A DNA stretch of 64,000 nt from Neptunicoccus cionae (GTDB lineage Bacteria; Pseudomonadota; Alphaproteobacteria; Rhodobacterales; Rhodobacteraceae): NCBI RefSeq assembly GCF_014643735.1, contig NZ_BMKA01000007.1:53881-117880 (forward strand), read 5' to 3'. Positions 51,540 through 59,407 of the stretch are shown piece by piece. The notes under the pieces were generated by a model. It saw only the letters and a list, made by a program, of their open reading frames with translations. It ran no database searches and was not told the DNA's origin. The translations under genes were made by a program, and so were the position numbers. The first letter of the stretch is position 1, and every line of letters starts with the position of its first letter.

Positions 51540-51743
51540 GGATTAAGAATCTTCCTGAATGGATTTACGAAAAACCAGCCAGCAACGATAGAGATAAATC
51601 GACGCGGAGCCTCCGTTTTACGCCAAGTTATTATGGCAAAAACCATAAGGAACGTTTCGGAAACCACGGTCGGACCGCGCAAGGCGCCACCGCCTGCGGG
51701 TTCATTTTCTTCAAATATCCCCGCGCGGAGCGCTGTTGATTTT

Positions 51744-52316
51744 CTAGCGGTTCGCACCGGGCACCCATAAAATATCATCCGCGCCATTGTTGTTCGCCAC
51801 CCGTCCGGCCACAAAAAACCAGTCTGACAGCCGGTTAAGGTATTTCACCGCCGCAGGGTTCACGCTTTCAACTGTGGACAGTTCCACAGCCAGCCGCTCG
51901 GCACGGCGCAATACGGTCCGGCACAGGTGCAAATGTGCTGCAAGGGCAGAGCCACCGGGCAGGATAAAGCTACGCAGCGGGGTGAGATCGCCGTTCATCC
52001 CGTCGATCTCCCGTTCCAGCCGGTCCACCTGTTCATCGTTCACCCGAAGCGGGGGATATTCCGCGTCGGCGTCTTTATCCATTTCGGGGCGGCAAAGGTC
52101 TGCGCCTAAATCAAACAGATCATTCTGAATGCGCGACAGCGCCTCGGCCAGATCACCGCTGGCGTGCAGGCGGGCCATGCCGACCGTGGCGTTGGTTTCG
52201 TCCACCGTGCCATAGGCTGTCACCCGTGCAGAGTGTTTTGCAACCCGCGCGCCATTTCCCAGCGCCGTATCCCCGCCATCCCCAGTGCGGGTGTAAATCT
52301 TGTTCAGTACAACCAT
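51744..52316 (-). CDS. PduO-type cob(I)alamin adenosyltransferase
   Basis: 190 residues from the ATG at 52314-52316. NKIYTRTGDGGDTALGNGARV at the N-terminus binds ATP, and FILPGGSALAAHLHLCRTVLRRAERLAVEL forms the active-site helix of the PduO/MMAB family. It makes adenosylcobalamin for B12-dependent mutases. It has no sequence relation to CobO at 47581, so the organism carries two kinds. In relatives it is often near etfBA, hbd and the twin-segment membrane gene, as here. Confidence 0.92.
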   Translation of the reverse strand: MVVLNKIYTRTGDGGDTALGNGARVAKHSARVTAYGTVDETNATVGMARLHASGDLAEALSRIQNDLFDLGADLCRPEMDKDADAEYPPLRVNDEQVDRLEREIDGMNGDLTPLRSFILPGGSALAAHLHLCRTVLRRAERLAVELSTVESVNPAAVKYLNRLSDWFFVAGRVANNNGADDILWVPGANR

Positions 52317-52317
52317 G

Positions 52318-52518
52318 TTATCCCCCTGATCCGCGCAGGATAACAAACAGCAGGATCAGGATGATGGCAATAGCCTGCGCGATAATCCGGTAGCGCATCA
52401 GCTTGTTGCCGTACTTGCGGTTGAAATCTCCGCCGGAGGTGAAAGCACCAAGACCGATCATCAAAACGATGAACACGGCAAGAATTGCGAAGATAACGAT
52501 GTAGTAAAAGACTGTCAT
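52318..52518 (-). CDS. twin transmembrane-segment protein (HIG1/DUF2909-like)
   Basis: 66 residues with two membrane helices: FYYIVIFAILAVFIVLMIGL (about 4-23) and IIAQAIAIILILLFVIL (about 46-62), joined by a loop GAFTSGGDFNRKYGNKLMRYR. The layout matches small twin-helix proteins of the HIG1/DUF2909 kind found next to pduO genes in this group. A role as a respiratory-chain or membrane accessory is inferred. It ends one base before the PduO start codon, with no room for a separate promoter. Confidence 0.7.
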   Translation of the reverse strand: MTVFYYIVIFAILAVFIVLMIGLGAFTSGGDFNRKYGNKLMRYRIIAQAIAIILILLFVILRGSGG

Positions 52519-52580
52519 AAGCGGAGGCCTCTCTTTGCTTTAGACATAATCGCTTCGCGCCGCGTGACCACAGCTTTCTG

Positions 52581-53414
52581 CTACATGCGTCCAAATATCC
52601 CGTCGAGCGCGCGGGTCGGCAGCAAGCGGCGCAGGATATCGGCCATATAGGTCGGCCATGTCACAAAGTAGCGTGGCTTGGGGCGATCGCTTTCGATTGC
52701 GTGGATCAGTTTCTCGGTCACTGCTTCGGGGCCCAGTTCTCCACGATCCGGTTTGCTACTGGTTTTCTTCAGCTTGCTCAGCAACTTATCCTCGTATTGA
52801 TCCCGAATTTCGCTGTTCTCCCAATCGATCCAGCGCTCGAATTGCTTGATCGCGTTTTTACGAAAATCGGTGCGGATCGGGCCGGGTTCGATCAGGATTG
52901 TATAGATGCCAGTGCCGCGCAGTTCCAGCCGCAGGGTATCTGTCATGCCTTCCAGCGCGAATTTTGTCGCATTGTACGCCCCGCGATACCGCATCGCGGC
53001 AAGCCCGAGCACGGACGAACAGTTCACAATCCGCCCGTGTCCCTGATTGCGCATCACGGGGATGACCTGATTGATTAGGTCGAAATGGCCAAAGAAATTC
53101 GCTTCAAATATATGGCGAAGGGCGTCGCGGCTAAGATCTTCAACAGGGGCAGGGATCGCAAACGCGCCGTTGTTGAATACGGCGTCCAACGTGCCGCCGG
53201 TTTGCGTCAGGCAGGTTTGCAGCGCCTCGGTGATGGAAGTCTCGTCATCATAGTCTAGCCGGAAGCTGTTCAGTCCCTCGGCGCGCAACCGGTCGCAATC
53301 TTCTTGCGTACGGCAGGTGGCAAAGACCAGCCAACCCTTTCTGTGTAAAGTGTGCGCCGCATCGTAGCCTATGCCGGAGGAGCAGCCGGTGATGAGAATG
53401 GATTTCGAAGGCAT
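52581..53414 (-). CDS. short-chain dehydrogenase/reductase
   Basis: 277 residues. SILITGCSSGIGYDAAHTL is the NAD(P)-binding motif (TGxxxGIG), NNGAFAIPAPVE the central loop, and YNATKFALEG the catalytic YxxxK; the serine is in NCSSVLG. The C-terminal 60 residues are typical of SDR members that act on lipophilic substrates. Substrate unknown. It is the first gene of the minus-strand group and has no close neighbour upstream. Confidence 0.85.
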   Translation of the reverse strand: MPSKSILITGCSSGIGYDAAHTLHRKGWLVFATCRTQEDCDRLRAEGLNSFRLDYDDETSITEALQTCLTQTGGTLDAVFNNGAFAIPAPVEDLSRDALRHIFEANFFGHFDLINQVIPVMRNQGHGRIVNCSSVLGLAAMRYRGAYNATKFALEGMTDTLRLELRGTGIYTILIEPGPIRTDFRKNAIKQFERWIDWENSEIRDQYEDKLLSKLKKTSSKPDRGELGPEAVTEKLIHAIESDRPKPRYFVTWPTYMADILRRLLPTRALDGIFGRM

Positions 53415-53598
53415 GGGCGATATCCCGCTTGAGTTTGAATTCTGTTGCTTACTCTTGAAGGCTTGAAGGGTCCAGTACGCCGGAAATTATATCAATGTTT
53501 AGTGAAGTTTTTCTTGAAAAGTTGGCCCCATGCTCCATGTCAACCCCTATTCCGACGGGTGGCGGGCGGTTGGCGAAAAGGTTCTGGAAGGGGGACGC

Positions 53599-54354
53599 AT
53601 GACACGTTTTTTTAACATAGTATTTATGGTTTGTTTGGCGGCGGTGTTTTACGTCCGGAGCGAAACACCGATTAACGCGGTTGGATCGGTTCAGGCGGCC
53701 AAAGGGTCTGCCGGAGCAGACGTGGAACTGGCATCGGTTGATCGGAAAGACATCGTATCGGACAGTTCCGATCAGGATTTGAAGGTAACGGCGAACGCGG
53801 CGGTTGCGGCGGCTGAGCTGGCCTCACTTCAAACACCAGTTACTCCCCAAGCCCAATCCGGCAAGCTGCGTTATGTCATGGCATCTGATCCTGCAACAAT
53901 GCCGTTCACCGTTATGGCGGCGAGCTGGCAGCCAAACGCGGTACGCGCTCAGACTGTAGTTGCGTCTGCGAAGAACGATCCGGTGGCTGAACCGACACTC
54001 GCGATCGCCAGTGCTGATGTAAATTCTGGTACCTCCTCAAAGGTTGAAACCGCTGCCACGTCCCAGACCGCCGTGCCAGCAGAGGATGAGGCCGAACTGA
54101 ACACAGAAGTGACAGTGCTGGCTGAACCTGAGATCTCGGTCGAGCCTGTTCCGACAAAGTTATGGGCTGTGTCTGGTAACGTTGTGAATGCGCGCTCAGG
54201 ACCCGGTACTAACAATGCGGTTCTGGACCAACTGAAGCGTGGCGCTATTGTGGAAGACACCGGTGAGCGCGACGGCAACTGGTCCCGCGTGATTGTCAGC
54301 GCCAGCGGTCTTGAGGTTTGGATGCACCGCGACTTCCTCAGCGATGCTTCGTAA
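53599..54354 (+). CDS. SH3 domain (SH3b) secreted protein
   Basis: 251 residues from the ATG at 53599, which opens a membrane/signal segment (MTRFFNIVFMVCLAAVFYV) after a G-rich ribosome binding site. The middle is long, low-complexity and rich in alanine, serine, threonine and acidic residues, probably unstructured. The last 60 residues form a bacterial SH3 domain (AVSGNVVNARSGPGTNNAVLDQLKRG, WSRVIVSASGLEVWMHRDFLS). SH3b domains often bind cell-wall peptides or other proteins. It precedes parC but with a structured gap of 96 bases, so the two may be separate units. Confidence 0.78.
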   Translation: MTRFFNIVFMVCLAAVFYVRSETPINAVGSVQAAKGSAGADVELASVDRKDIVSDSSDQDLKVTANAAVAAAELASLQTPVTPQAQSGKLRYVMASDPATMPFTVMAASWQPNAVRAQTVVASAKNDPVAEPTLAIASADVNSGTSSKVETAATSQTAVPAEDEAELNTEVTVLAEPEISVEPVPTKLWAVSGNVVNARSGPGTNNAVLDQLKRGAIVEDTGERDGNWSRVIVSASGLEVWMHRDFLSDAS

Positions 54355-54376
54355 ACGCCTCTGATATTGCAGATTC

Positions 54377-54435
54377 GCCCCGCCAAGTAATTCGCGTCAA
54401 GATGAACTGTGTTCTGGACGCGGATTTCGCGGGGC
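54377..54435 (+). promoter_or_regulatory. nested stem structure before parC
   Basis: GCCCCGC (54377-54383) pairs with GCGGGGC (54429-54435) and, inside, CGCGTC (54393-54398) pairs with GACGCG (54417-54422). The structure ends 15 bases before the parC ATG and includes the only G-rich stretch that could act as its ribosome binding site. It could terminate the SH3 transcript or control parC translation. Confidence 0.45.
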
Positions 54436-54450
54436 TATATCACGATTTGC

Positions 54451-56778
54451 ATGGCTGATACGTTTGATGATCCCGATTCAATTGAAAACAGTGGTGGCAC
54501 TGCCGTAGAGACCCTGCGCCGTGCGATTGGCGACAGGTATCTGACCTATGCGCTGTCCACGATTATGCACCGCGCTTTGCCGGATGCCCGTGATGGATTG
54601 AAGCCGGTCCATCGCCGCATCCTCTATGCGATGAGCCGGTTGAAGCTGGCCTCCAACGGCAAGTATCTGAAGTCTGCCAAGATCAGCGGCGACACGATGG
54701 GGGATTTCCACCCTCACGGGGACGCAGCAATCTATGACGCGATGGCCCGACTGGCGCAGGACTTTAACGTGCGCTACCCAATGGTCGACGGTCAGGGCAA
54801 CTTTGGCAACATCGACGGGGACAACCCCGCTGCGGCCCGTTACACCGAAGCGCGGATGACGGCCGTGGCCGAAGCCATGCTGGAAGGCATGGAAGAAAAC
54901 GCCGTTGATTTCCGCGATAACTATGACGGGCGTTTGACAGAGCCGGTTGTGTTGCCTGCTTCCTTCCCGAACCTGCTGGCCAACGGTTCTACCGGCATTG
55001 CGGTGGGCATGGCGACGAATATTCCGCCCCACAACATCGAAGAGCTTTGCTCCGCTGCGATACGCCTGATTAAAGTACCCGGGACCACGGACGAAAAATT
55101 GCTGGATTATGTGCCGGGGCCGGATTTCCCGACCGGCGGCGTGCTGGTAGAACCGCGCGAGAATATCGCGCAGGCCTATCGGACGGGGCGCGGCGCGTTT
55201 CGTGTGCGGGCGCAGTGGGAAAAAGAGGAACTGACACGCGGGCAGTGGCAGATCGTCGTCACCGAGATTCCTTATCAGGTGGCCAAGTCCAAGCTGATCG
55301 AGAAGATCGCCGAACTTATCAACGCCAAAAAGATCCCGATTCTCGCGGATGTGCGCGACGAAAGTGCGGATGACATAAGGTTGGTTCTGGAGCCCCGCAG
55401 CAAGACAGTTGATCCGGTTGTTCTGATGGAAACCCTGTTCCGCCAGTCCGATCTGGAAACGCGGTTCTCTATGAATATGAACGTGCTGATTGACGGCCGC
55501 ACACCCAAAGTGTGCAGCCTCAAAGAAGTGCTGCGCGCATTTGTGGATCACCGCCGCGATGTATTGCTGCGCCGCTCCCAGTATCGTGTGGACAAGATTG
55601 AAAAGCGGCTTGAAGTGCTGGAAGGCTTTATCATTGCTTTCCTCAACCTTGACCGTGTGATCGACATTATCCGTTACGATGAAGATCCAAAAGCGGCCCT
55701 TCTGCTAGAGGATTGGTCCAAAGACCACCCCAAAGCCATGAGCGAAGCAGATTATACCGCGCCTTCCAATGTGATCGGGCCGGACGCAGAGCAACTGACC
55801 GAGCCGCAGTCCGAAGCCATCCTGAACATGCGCCTGCGCAGCTTGCGTCGTCTGGAAGAGATCGAACTGCGCAAGGAGCGGGAAGACCTTTGGGCCGAAC
55901 TCGACGGGCTTGAAAAACTGATCGGTTCGGAAGACCTGCAATGGGCGCGGATCATCGAAGAACTGAAAGAGACCCGCACCCGCTTTGGTAAGAAGTCTCC
56001 AGGTGGTCAGCGCCGCACGCTGCTGGAAGATGCGCCCGAGTTTGAAGAGGTGCCGCTGGAAGCCATGATAGAACGGGAGCCGATCACGGTTGTCTGTTCC
56101 TCGATGGGCTGGATCAGGGCGATGAAAGGGCATATCGACCTTAAGCAGGAGTTGAAGTTCAAGGACGGTGACGAAGGCCGCTTCCTGTTCCACGCGGAAA
56201 CCACGGATCGTTTGTTGCTGCTCGGATCGAACGGGCGGTTCTACACTCTTGGCTGTAACGCACTGCCTGGCGGCCGTGGCATGGGGGAACCTGTGCGCCT
56301 GATGGTCGAGCTGCCCAACGAAGTGGAAATGGTCACTATGTTTCTGCACAAACCGGGGCGTAAACTGCTGGTGGCCAGCAGTGCGGGCGACGGATTTGTT
56401 GTGGCCGAGGACGATGTTATCGCCCAGACCCGCACGGGCCGTCAGGTGCTGAATGTGCGCAACGAAGTCAAAGCGTTGGTCTGTACGCCGATTGACGGCG
56501 ATCACGTGGCCTGCGTCGGCGAAAACCGCAAGGTTCTGGTGTTCCCTGTCAGCGAACTGCCGGAACTGGGTCGCGGCAAGGGTGTGCGCTTGCAAAAGTA
56601 TAAAGACGGCGGACTGAGCGATGCCAAAACCTTTGATCTGGCAGACGGGTTGAGCTGGCTTGATCCAGCGGGGCGGACCCGCACACAAAGCGAGCTTGAC
56701 GAGTGGATTGGCAAACGGGCGAGCGCGGGCCGCATGGCGCCGCGCGGCTTCCCGCGGGACAACAAGTTCACCGATTAA
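54451..56778 (+). CDS. parC: DNA topoisomerase IV subunit A
   Basis: 775 residues from the ATG at 54451. RRAIGDRYLTYALSTIMHRALPDARDGLKPVHRR is the GyrA/ParC opening, FHPHGDAAIYDAMARLAQDF the DNA-gate region, and AAARYTEARMT supplies the active-site tyrosine Tyr131. The shorter C-terminal propeller lacks the full GyrA-box, so it is ParC rather than GyrA. With ParE it unlinks daughter chromosomes. A hairpin follows the stop at 56785-56816. Confidence 0.93.
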   Translation: MADTFDDPDSIENSGGTAVETLRRAIGDRYLTYALSTIMHRALPDARDGLKPVHRRILYAMSRLKLASNGKYLKSAKISGDTMGDFHPHGDAAIYDAMARLAQDFNVRYPMVDGQGNFGNIDGDNPAAARYTEARMTAVAEAMLEGMEENAVDFRDNYDGRLTEPVVLPASFPNLLANGSTGIAVGMATNIPPHNIEELCSAAIRLIKVPGTTDEKLLDYVPGPDFPTGGVLVEPRENIAQAYRTGRGAFRVRAQWEKEELTRGQWQIVVTEIPYQVAKSKLIEKIAELINAKKIPILADVRDESADDIRLVLEPRSKTVDPVVLMETLFRQSDLETRFSMNMNVLIDGRTPKVCSLKEVLRAFVDHRRDVLLRRSQYRVDKIEKRLEVLEGFIIAFLNLDRVIDIIRYDEDPKAALLLEDWSKDHPKAMSEADYTAPSNVIGPDAEQLTEPQSEAILNMRLRSLRRLEEIELRKEREDLWAELDGLEKLIGSEDLQWARIIEELKETRTRFGKKSPGGQRRTLLEDAPEFEEVPLEAMIEREPITVVCSSMGWIRAMKGHIDLKQELKFKDGDEGRFLFHAETTDRLLLLGSNGRFYTLGCNALPGGRGMGEPVRLMVELPNEVEMVTMFLHKPGRKLLVASSAGDGFVVAEDDVIAQTRTGRQVLNVRNEVKALVCTPIDGDHVACVGENRKVLVFPVSELPELGRGKGVRLQKYKDGGLSDAKTFDLADGLSWLDPAGRTRTQSELDEWIGKRASAGRMAPRGFPRDNKFTD

Positions 56779-56784
56779 GATTAC

Positions 56785-56816
56785 ATCAACCGGCGCTGGA
56801 TCATGTGCCGGTTGAT
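56785..56816 (+). terminator. hairpin downstream of parC
   Basis: ATCAACCGGC and GCCGGTTGAT form a perfect 10-pair stem with a 12-base loop, six bases after the parC stop. No U-run follows. Confidence 0.55.
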
Positions 56817-56909
56817 TACCATCCCCAGAGCGCCCGTGGATTACAGCTTTCCTGTTTCGGGCTTGCCGTGCATTATCCCCCGAAGCCCAAGATTTCCTGA
56901 AAGGCCAAC

Positions 56910-58205
56910 ATGAGCAGCCCAACGTCCGACGATCCGTTTTCCCGCCTGACCGCCCATGCGGATAGTCCGTCTGATGGACCGGCTGATCCGCCTATGGCGG
57001 TGGAATATCGCGGGACGCAGGGGCCGCTGTTTCGCCTCGGTTTGAAAACGGCACTGCTGACGTTGATCACGCTCGGGATTTACCGGTTTTGGGCCAAGAC
57101 CCGTGTGCGCAAGTACTTTTGGTCAGCCACAGCACCCGGTGGTGATCCGATGGAATACACCGGCAACGGGTTGGAAAAGCTGCTCGGCTTCTTGATCGCG
57201 GTGGCATTTCTGGCGGTATATCTGGGGCTGTTCCAACTGCTGCTGATGTTCGCAGGTCTTTCGCTTCTGTCCGGTTCGGGCAGCGGGCAGGACACTGCGC
57301 TGCAAATTATTGCCAGTCAGGCCACGCTGGTCGCGGTGGTACCGTTTATCTTTTACGCCCAATACCGCGCGCGGCGTTATATCCTGTCGCGCACGCGGTG
57401 GCGCGGCGTGCGCTTTGGGGTGGAACCGGCGGCATGGGGCTATGTCTGGCGGGCCACAGGACACTGGATTCTGACGATCCTGTCCCTTGGTTTACTGCTG
57501 CCGCGCCAGACTTTCCTGCTGGAGAAGTATAAAATCGACCGCACGTGGTATGGCAATGCGCGGTTCGTGCAGCACGGCCGCTGGCAGAATTTGTACCCCG
57601 CAATGAAACACTACTTTATCGCCGCCGCGGCCATGGCGATACCGGGTCTGCTTGCTGCATCCCAAGGCCAGCCGGTCTGGCTGGTGCTGTCGTTCTTTGG
57701 TGCACTGTGGTTCTATTACGCTGTGGTTTACTACTCGGTCGCGTCCTTTCGGATCATGGCAGGGAGCAAGCGGCTCGGCAATACTGTGGCGTTCAACGCC
57801 ACACCGCGCGGGTCCAAAGTGTTCTGGACCTACGTTCTGGGCGGTTTGCTGTCGTCGACCTGCGCGGGCATGGTGTTTTCGGCTTTCTTCATTGTGGCCG
57901 GTAATTTTCTGGGGTCTTCCGACATTTTCGCGCTAGAGGATTTCACAGAGTTCGGTGGCATTGAACAATTCGGCCTGACCGAGGCTATCGGGGTTTTTCT
58001 GGCTATCTTGGGCTACATCATGATGCTAACGCTCTACGGTGTTTTCGCCCTGATCTTCGTGCGCCAGCCGGTTCTGGAGCATTACGTGCAAGAGACACAA
58101 ATCCTGAACCCTGCCGCCCTGAACGACATCCAGCAACGCAGCCGCGATGAAATGGTTGAGGCCGAAGGCTTTGCCGATGCGCTGGATGTGGGCGCGGCAA
58201 TCTAA
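56910..58205 (+). CDS. DUF898 (YjgN-like) membrane protein
   Basis: 431 residues. About six to eight membrane segments; LITLGIYRFWAKTRVRKYFW near the N-terminus, LSRTRWRGVRFGVEPAAWGY and LPRQTFLLEKYKIDRTWYGN in the middle are the repeated DUF898 hallmarks. The function of the family is unknown. It precedes the M48 protease by 17 bases, so the two probably form an operon, a pairing often seen in relatives. Confidence 0.82.
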   Translation: MSSPTSDDPFSRLTAHADSPSDGPADPPMAVEYRGTQGPLFRLGLKTALLTLITLGIYRFWAKTRVRKYFWSATAPGGDPMEYTGNGLEKLLGFLIAVAFLAVYLGLFQLLLMFAGLSLLSGSGSGQDTALQIIASQATLVAVVPFIFYAQYRARRYILSRTRWRGVRFGVEPAAWGYVWRATGHWILTILSLGLLLPRQTFLLEKYKIDRTWYGNARFVQHGRWQNLYPAMKHYFIAAAAMAIPGLLAASQGQPVWLVLSFFGALWFYYAVVYYSVASFRIMAGSKRLGNTVAFNATPRGSKVFWTYVLGGLLSSTCAGMVFSAFFIVAGNFLGSSDIFALEDFTEFGGIEQFGLTEAIGVFLAILGYIMMLTLYGVFALIFVRQPVLEHYVQETQILNPAALNDIQQRSRDEMVEAEGFADALDVGAAI

Positions 58206-58222
58206 CAACGAAAGGGACGGGC

Positions 58223-59338
58223 GTGGAAACGGAAGAACCGGCCAAGGGCAAGTATTTCGACGGGGCCTCGGCGCGCCAGCACCGCGTGCTGGTCCACCGC
58301 GACCACCGTCACGGCAGCGAGGTTCTGGTGATCTGTCCCGACACCGGACCCGAGATCATCTGGCCTGTGGCTGACCTGCGCGAGGTGACGGATCAGGCGC
58401 GGGACGAAGGGATCGTCTTGCGACAGGGACAGGACGGTATCGCCCGTTTGATCCTGCCCCACGGACCCGCCGAAGACATCATCCGCGCCATTGCGCCCAA
58501 TCTGGCCAAGGTCAAAGTGTCCCGTTCCAAATTCCGACAATTGTTCCTGTGGACCGGCGGGGCGGCGGCGTCAGTTGTGATTATCATGGTCGTGATCCTG
58601 CCATCGCTTGCCAACCAGCTTGCCACCATGATTCCCCCTGATAAAGAAGCCGCCTTGGGGCGCACAGCGCTGGCCCAGATCAGCACGTTTCTGGGGGGCG
58701 ATGAAGCGGAGATGACCTGCGAAAGTCCGAACGGATCACAGGCGCTGCGCAAAATGACCGCGCGAATTGTGGGCGCGGCAGAGGTGCCCTATGATTTGAA
58801 GGTGAAGGTGTTTGATCACGAGATGATCAATGCCTTCGCTGTGCCCGGTGGTCAGGTGGTACTGTTTCGTGGTCTGATTGACGCGGCCCAAACCCCCGAG
58901 GAAGTGGCCGGTGTCTTGGGGCATGAGGTGGGCCATGTGGTCAACCGCGATCCGACGCGGCTGATGCTGCGCTCTGCCGGATCGGTGGGTATTCTGGGGA
59001 TGGTGTTCGGCGATTTTGCCGGTGGCGCGCTGGCGCTGGTGCTGGCTGAACAGTTGATCTCGGCAAAATACTCACAACAGGCTGAAACCGGCGCGGATGT
59101 GTTTGCCCATGAACGGCTGGCGGCGGCGGGACTGCCCGCCAATTCCTTCGCGCAGTTTTTTATTACGCTGCAACAGGAACATGGCGATACGGCGGGTTTC
59201 ATGTCCCATCTGGCGAGCCACCCCGATCTGCAAGGCCGCGCGGACGCGGCGCGTGCTGCGGATGCGGTTGGGGACGGTCCCTTCACGCCGGTTCTGACAC
59301 AGACCGAGTGGCGGGCGTTGCAAAACATCTGCGACTGA
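58223..59338 (+). CDS. M48 family metallopeptidase
   Basis: 371 residues from a GTG at 58223 preceded by AACGAAAGGGAC. One membrane segment (LFLWTGGAAASVVIIMVVIL, about 110-130) anchors the protein; the protease domain follows. HEVGHVVNRDP (His234, Glu235, His238) and the downstream ETGADVFAHERL glutamate form the zinc site. M48 proteases of the HtpX/Oma1/BepA type degrade membrane or envelope proteins. Its DUF898 partner may be a substrate or accessory, an inference from operon order. Confidence 0.85.
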   Translation: METEEPAKGKYFDGASARQHRVLVHRDHRHGSEVLVICPDTGPEIIWPVADLREVTDQARDEGIVLRQGQDGIARLILPHGPAEDIIRAIAPNLAKVKVSRSKFRQLFLWTGGAAASVVIIMVVILPSLANQLATMIPPDKEAALGRTALAQISTFLGGDEAEMTCESPNGSQALRKMTARIVGAAEVPYDLKVKVFDHEMINAFAVPGGQVVLFRGLIDAAQTPEEVAGVLGHEVGHVVNRDPTRLMLRSAGSVGILGMVFGDFAGGALALVLAEQLISAKYSQQAETGADVFAHERLAAAGLPANSFAQFFITLQQEHGDTAGFMSHLASHPDLQGRADAARAADAVGDGPFTPVLTQTEWRALQNICD

Positions 59339-59353
59339 ATCTGCTGGCATTGA

Positions 59354-59377
59354 AAAGGGCCGGAAATCCGGCCCTTT
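59354..59377. terminator. bidirectional terminator
   Basis: AAAGGGCCGG-AAAT-CCGGCCCTTT is a perfect 10-pair hairpin between the convergent M48 and cyclic phosphodiesterase genes. Confidence 0.75.
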
Positions 59378-59407
59378 CGGTGTCATGCAAGCCTGTTTCG
59401 GAAGAAA

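Noticed and set aside
51497-51814. Minus-strand open frame of 105 codons between etfB and the PduO gene
   Set aside because: It overlaps both real genes, has no ribosome binding site and its composition is unlike a protein gene.
55705-56922. Minus-strand frame of 405 codons opposite parC
   Set aside because: Antisense shadow of parC with a histidine/glutamine-rich, non-protein-like composition.
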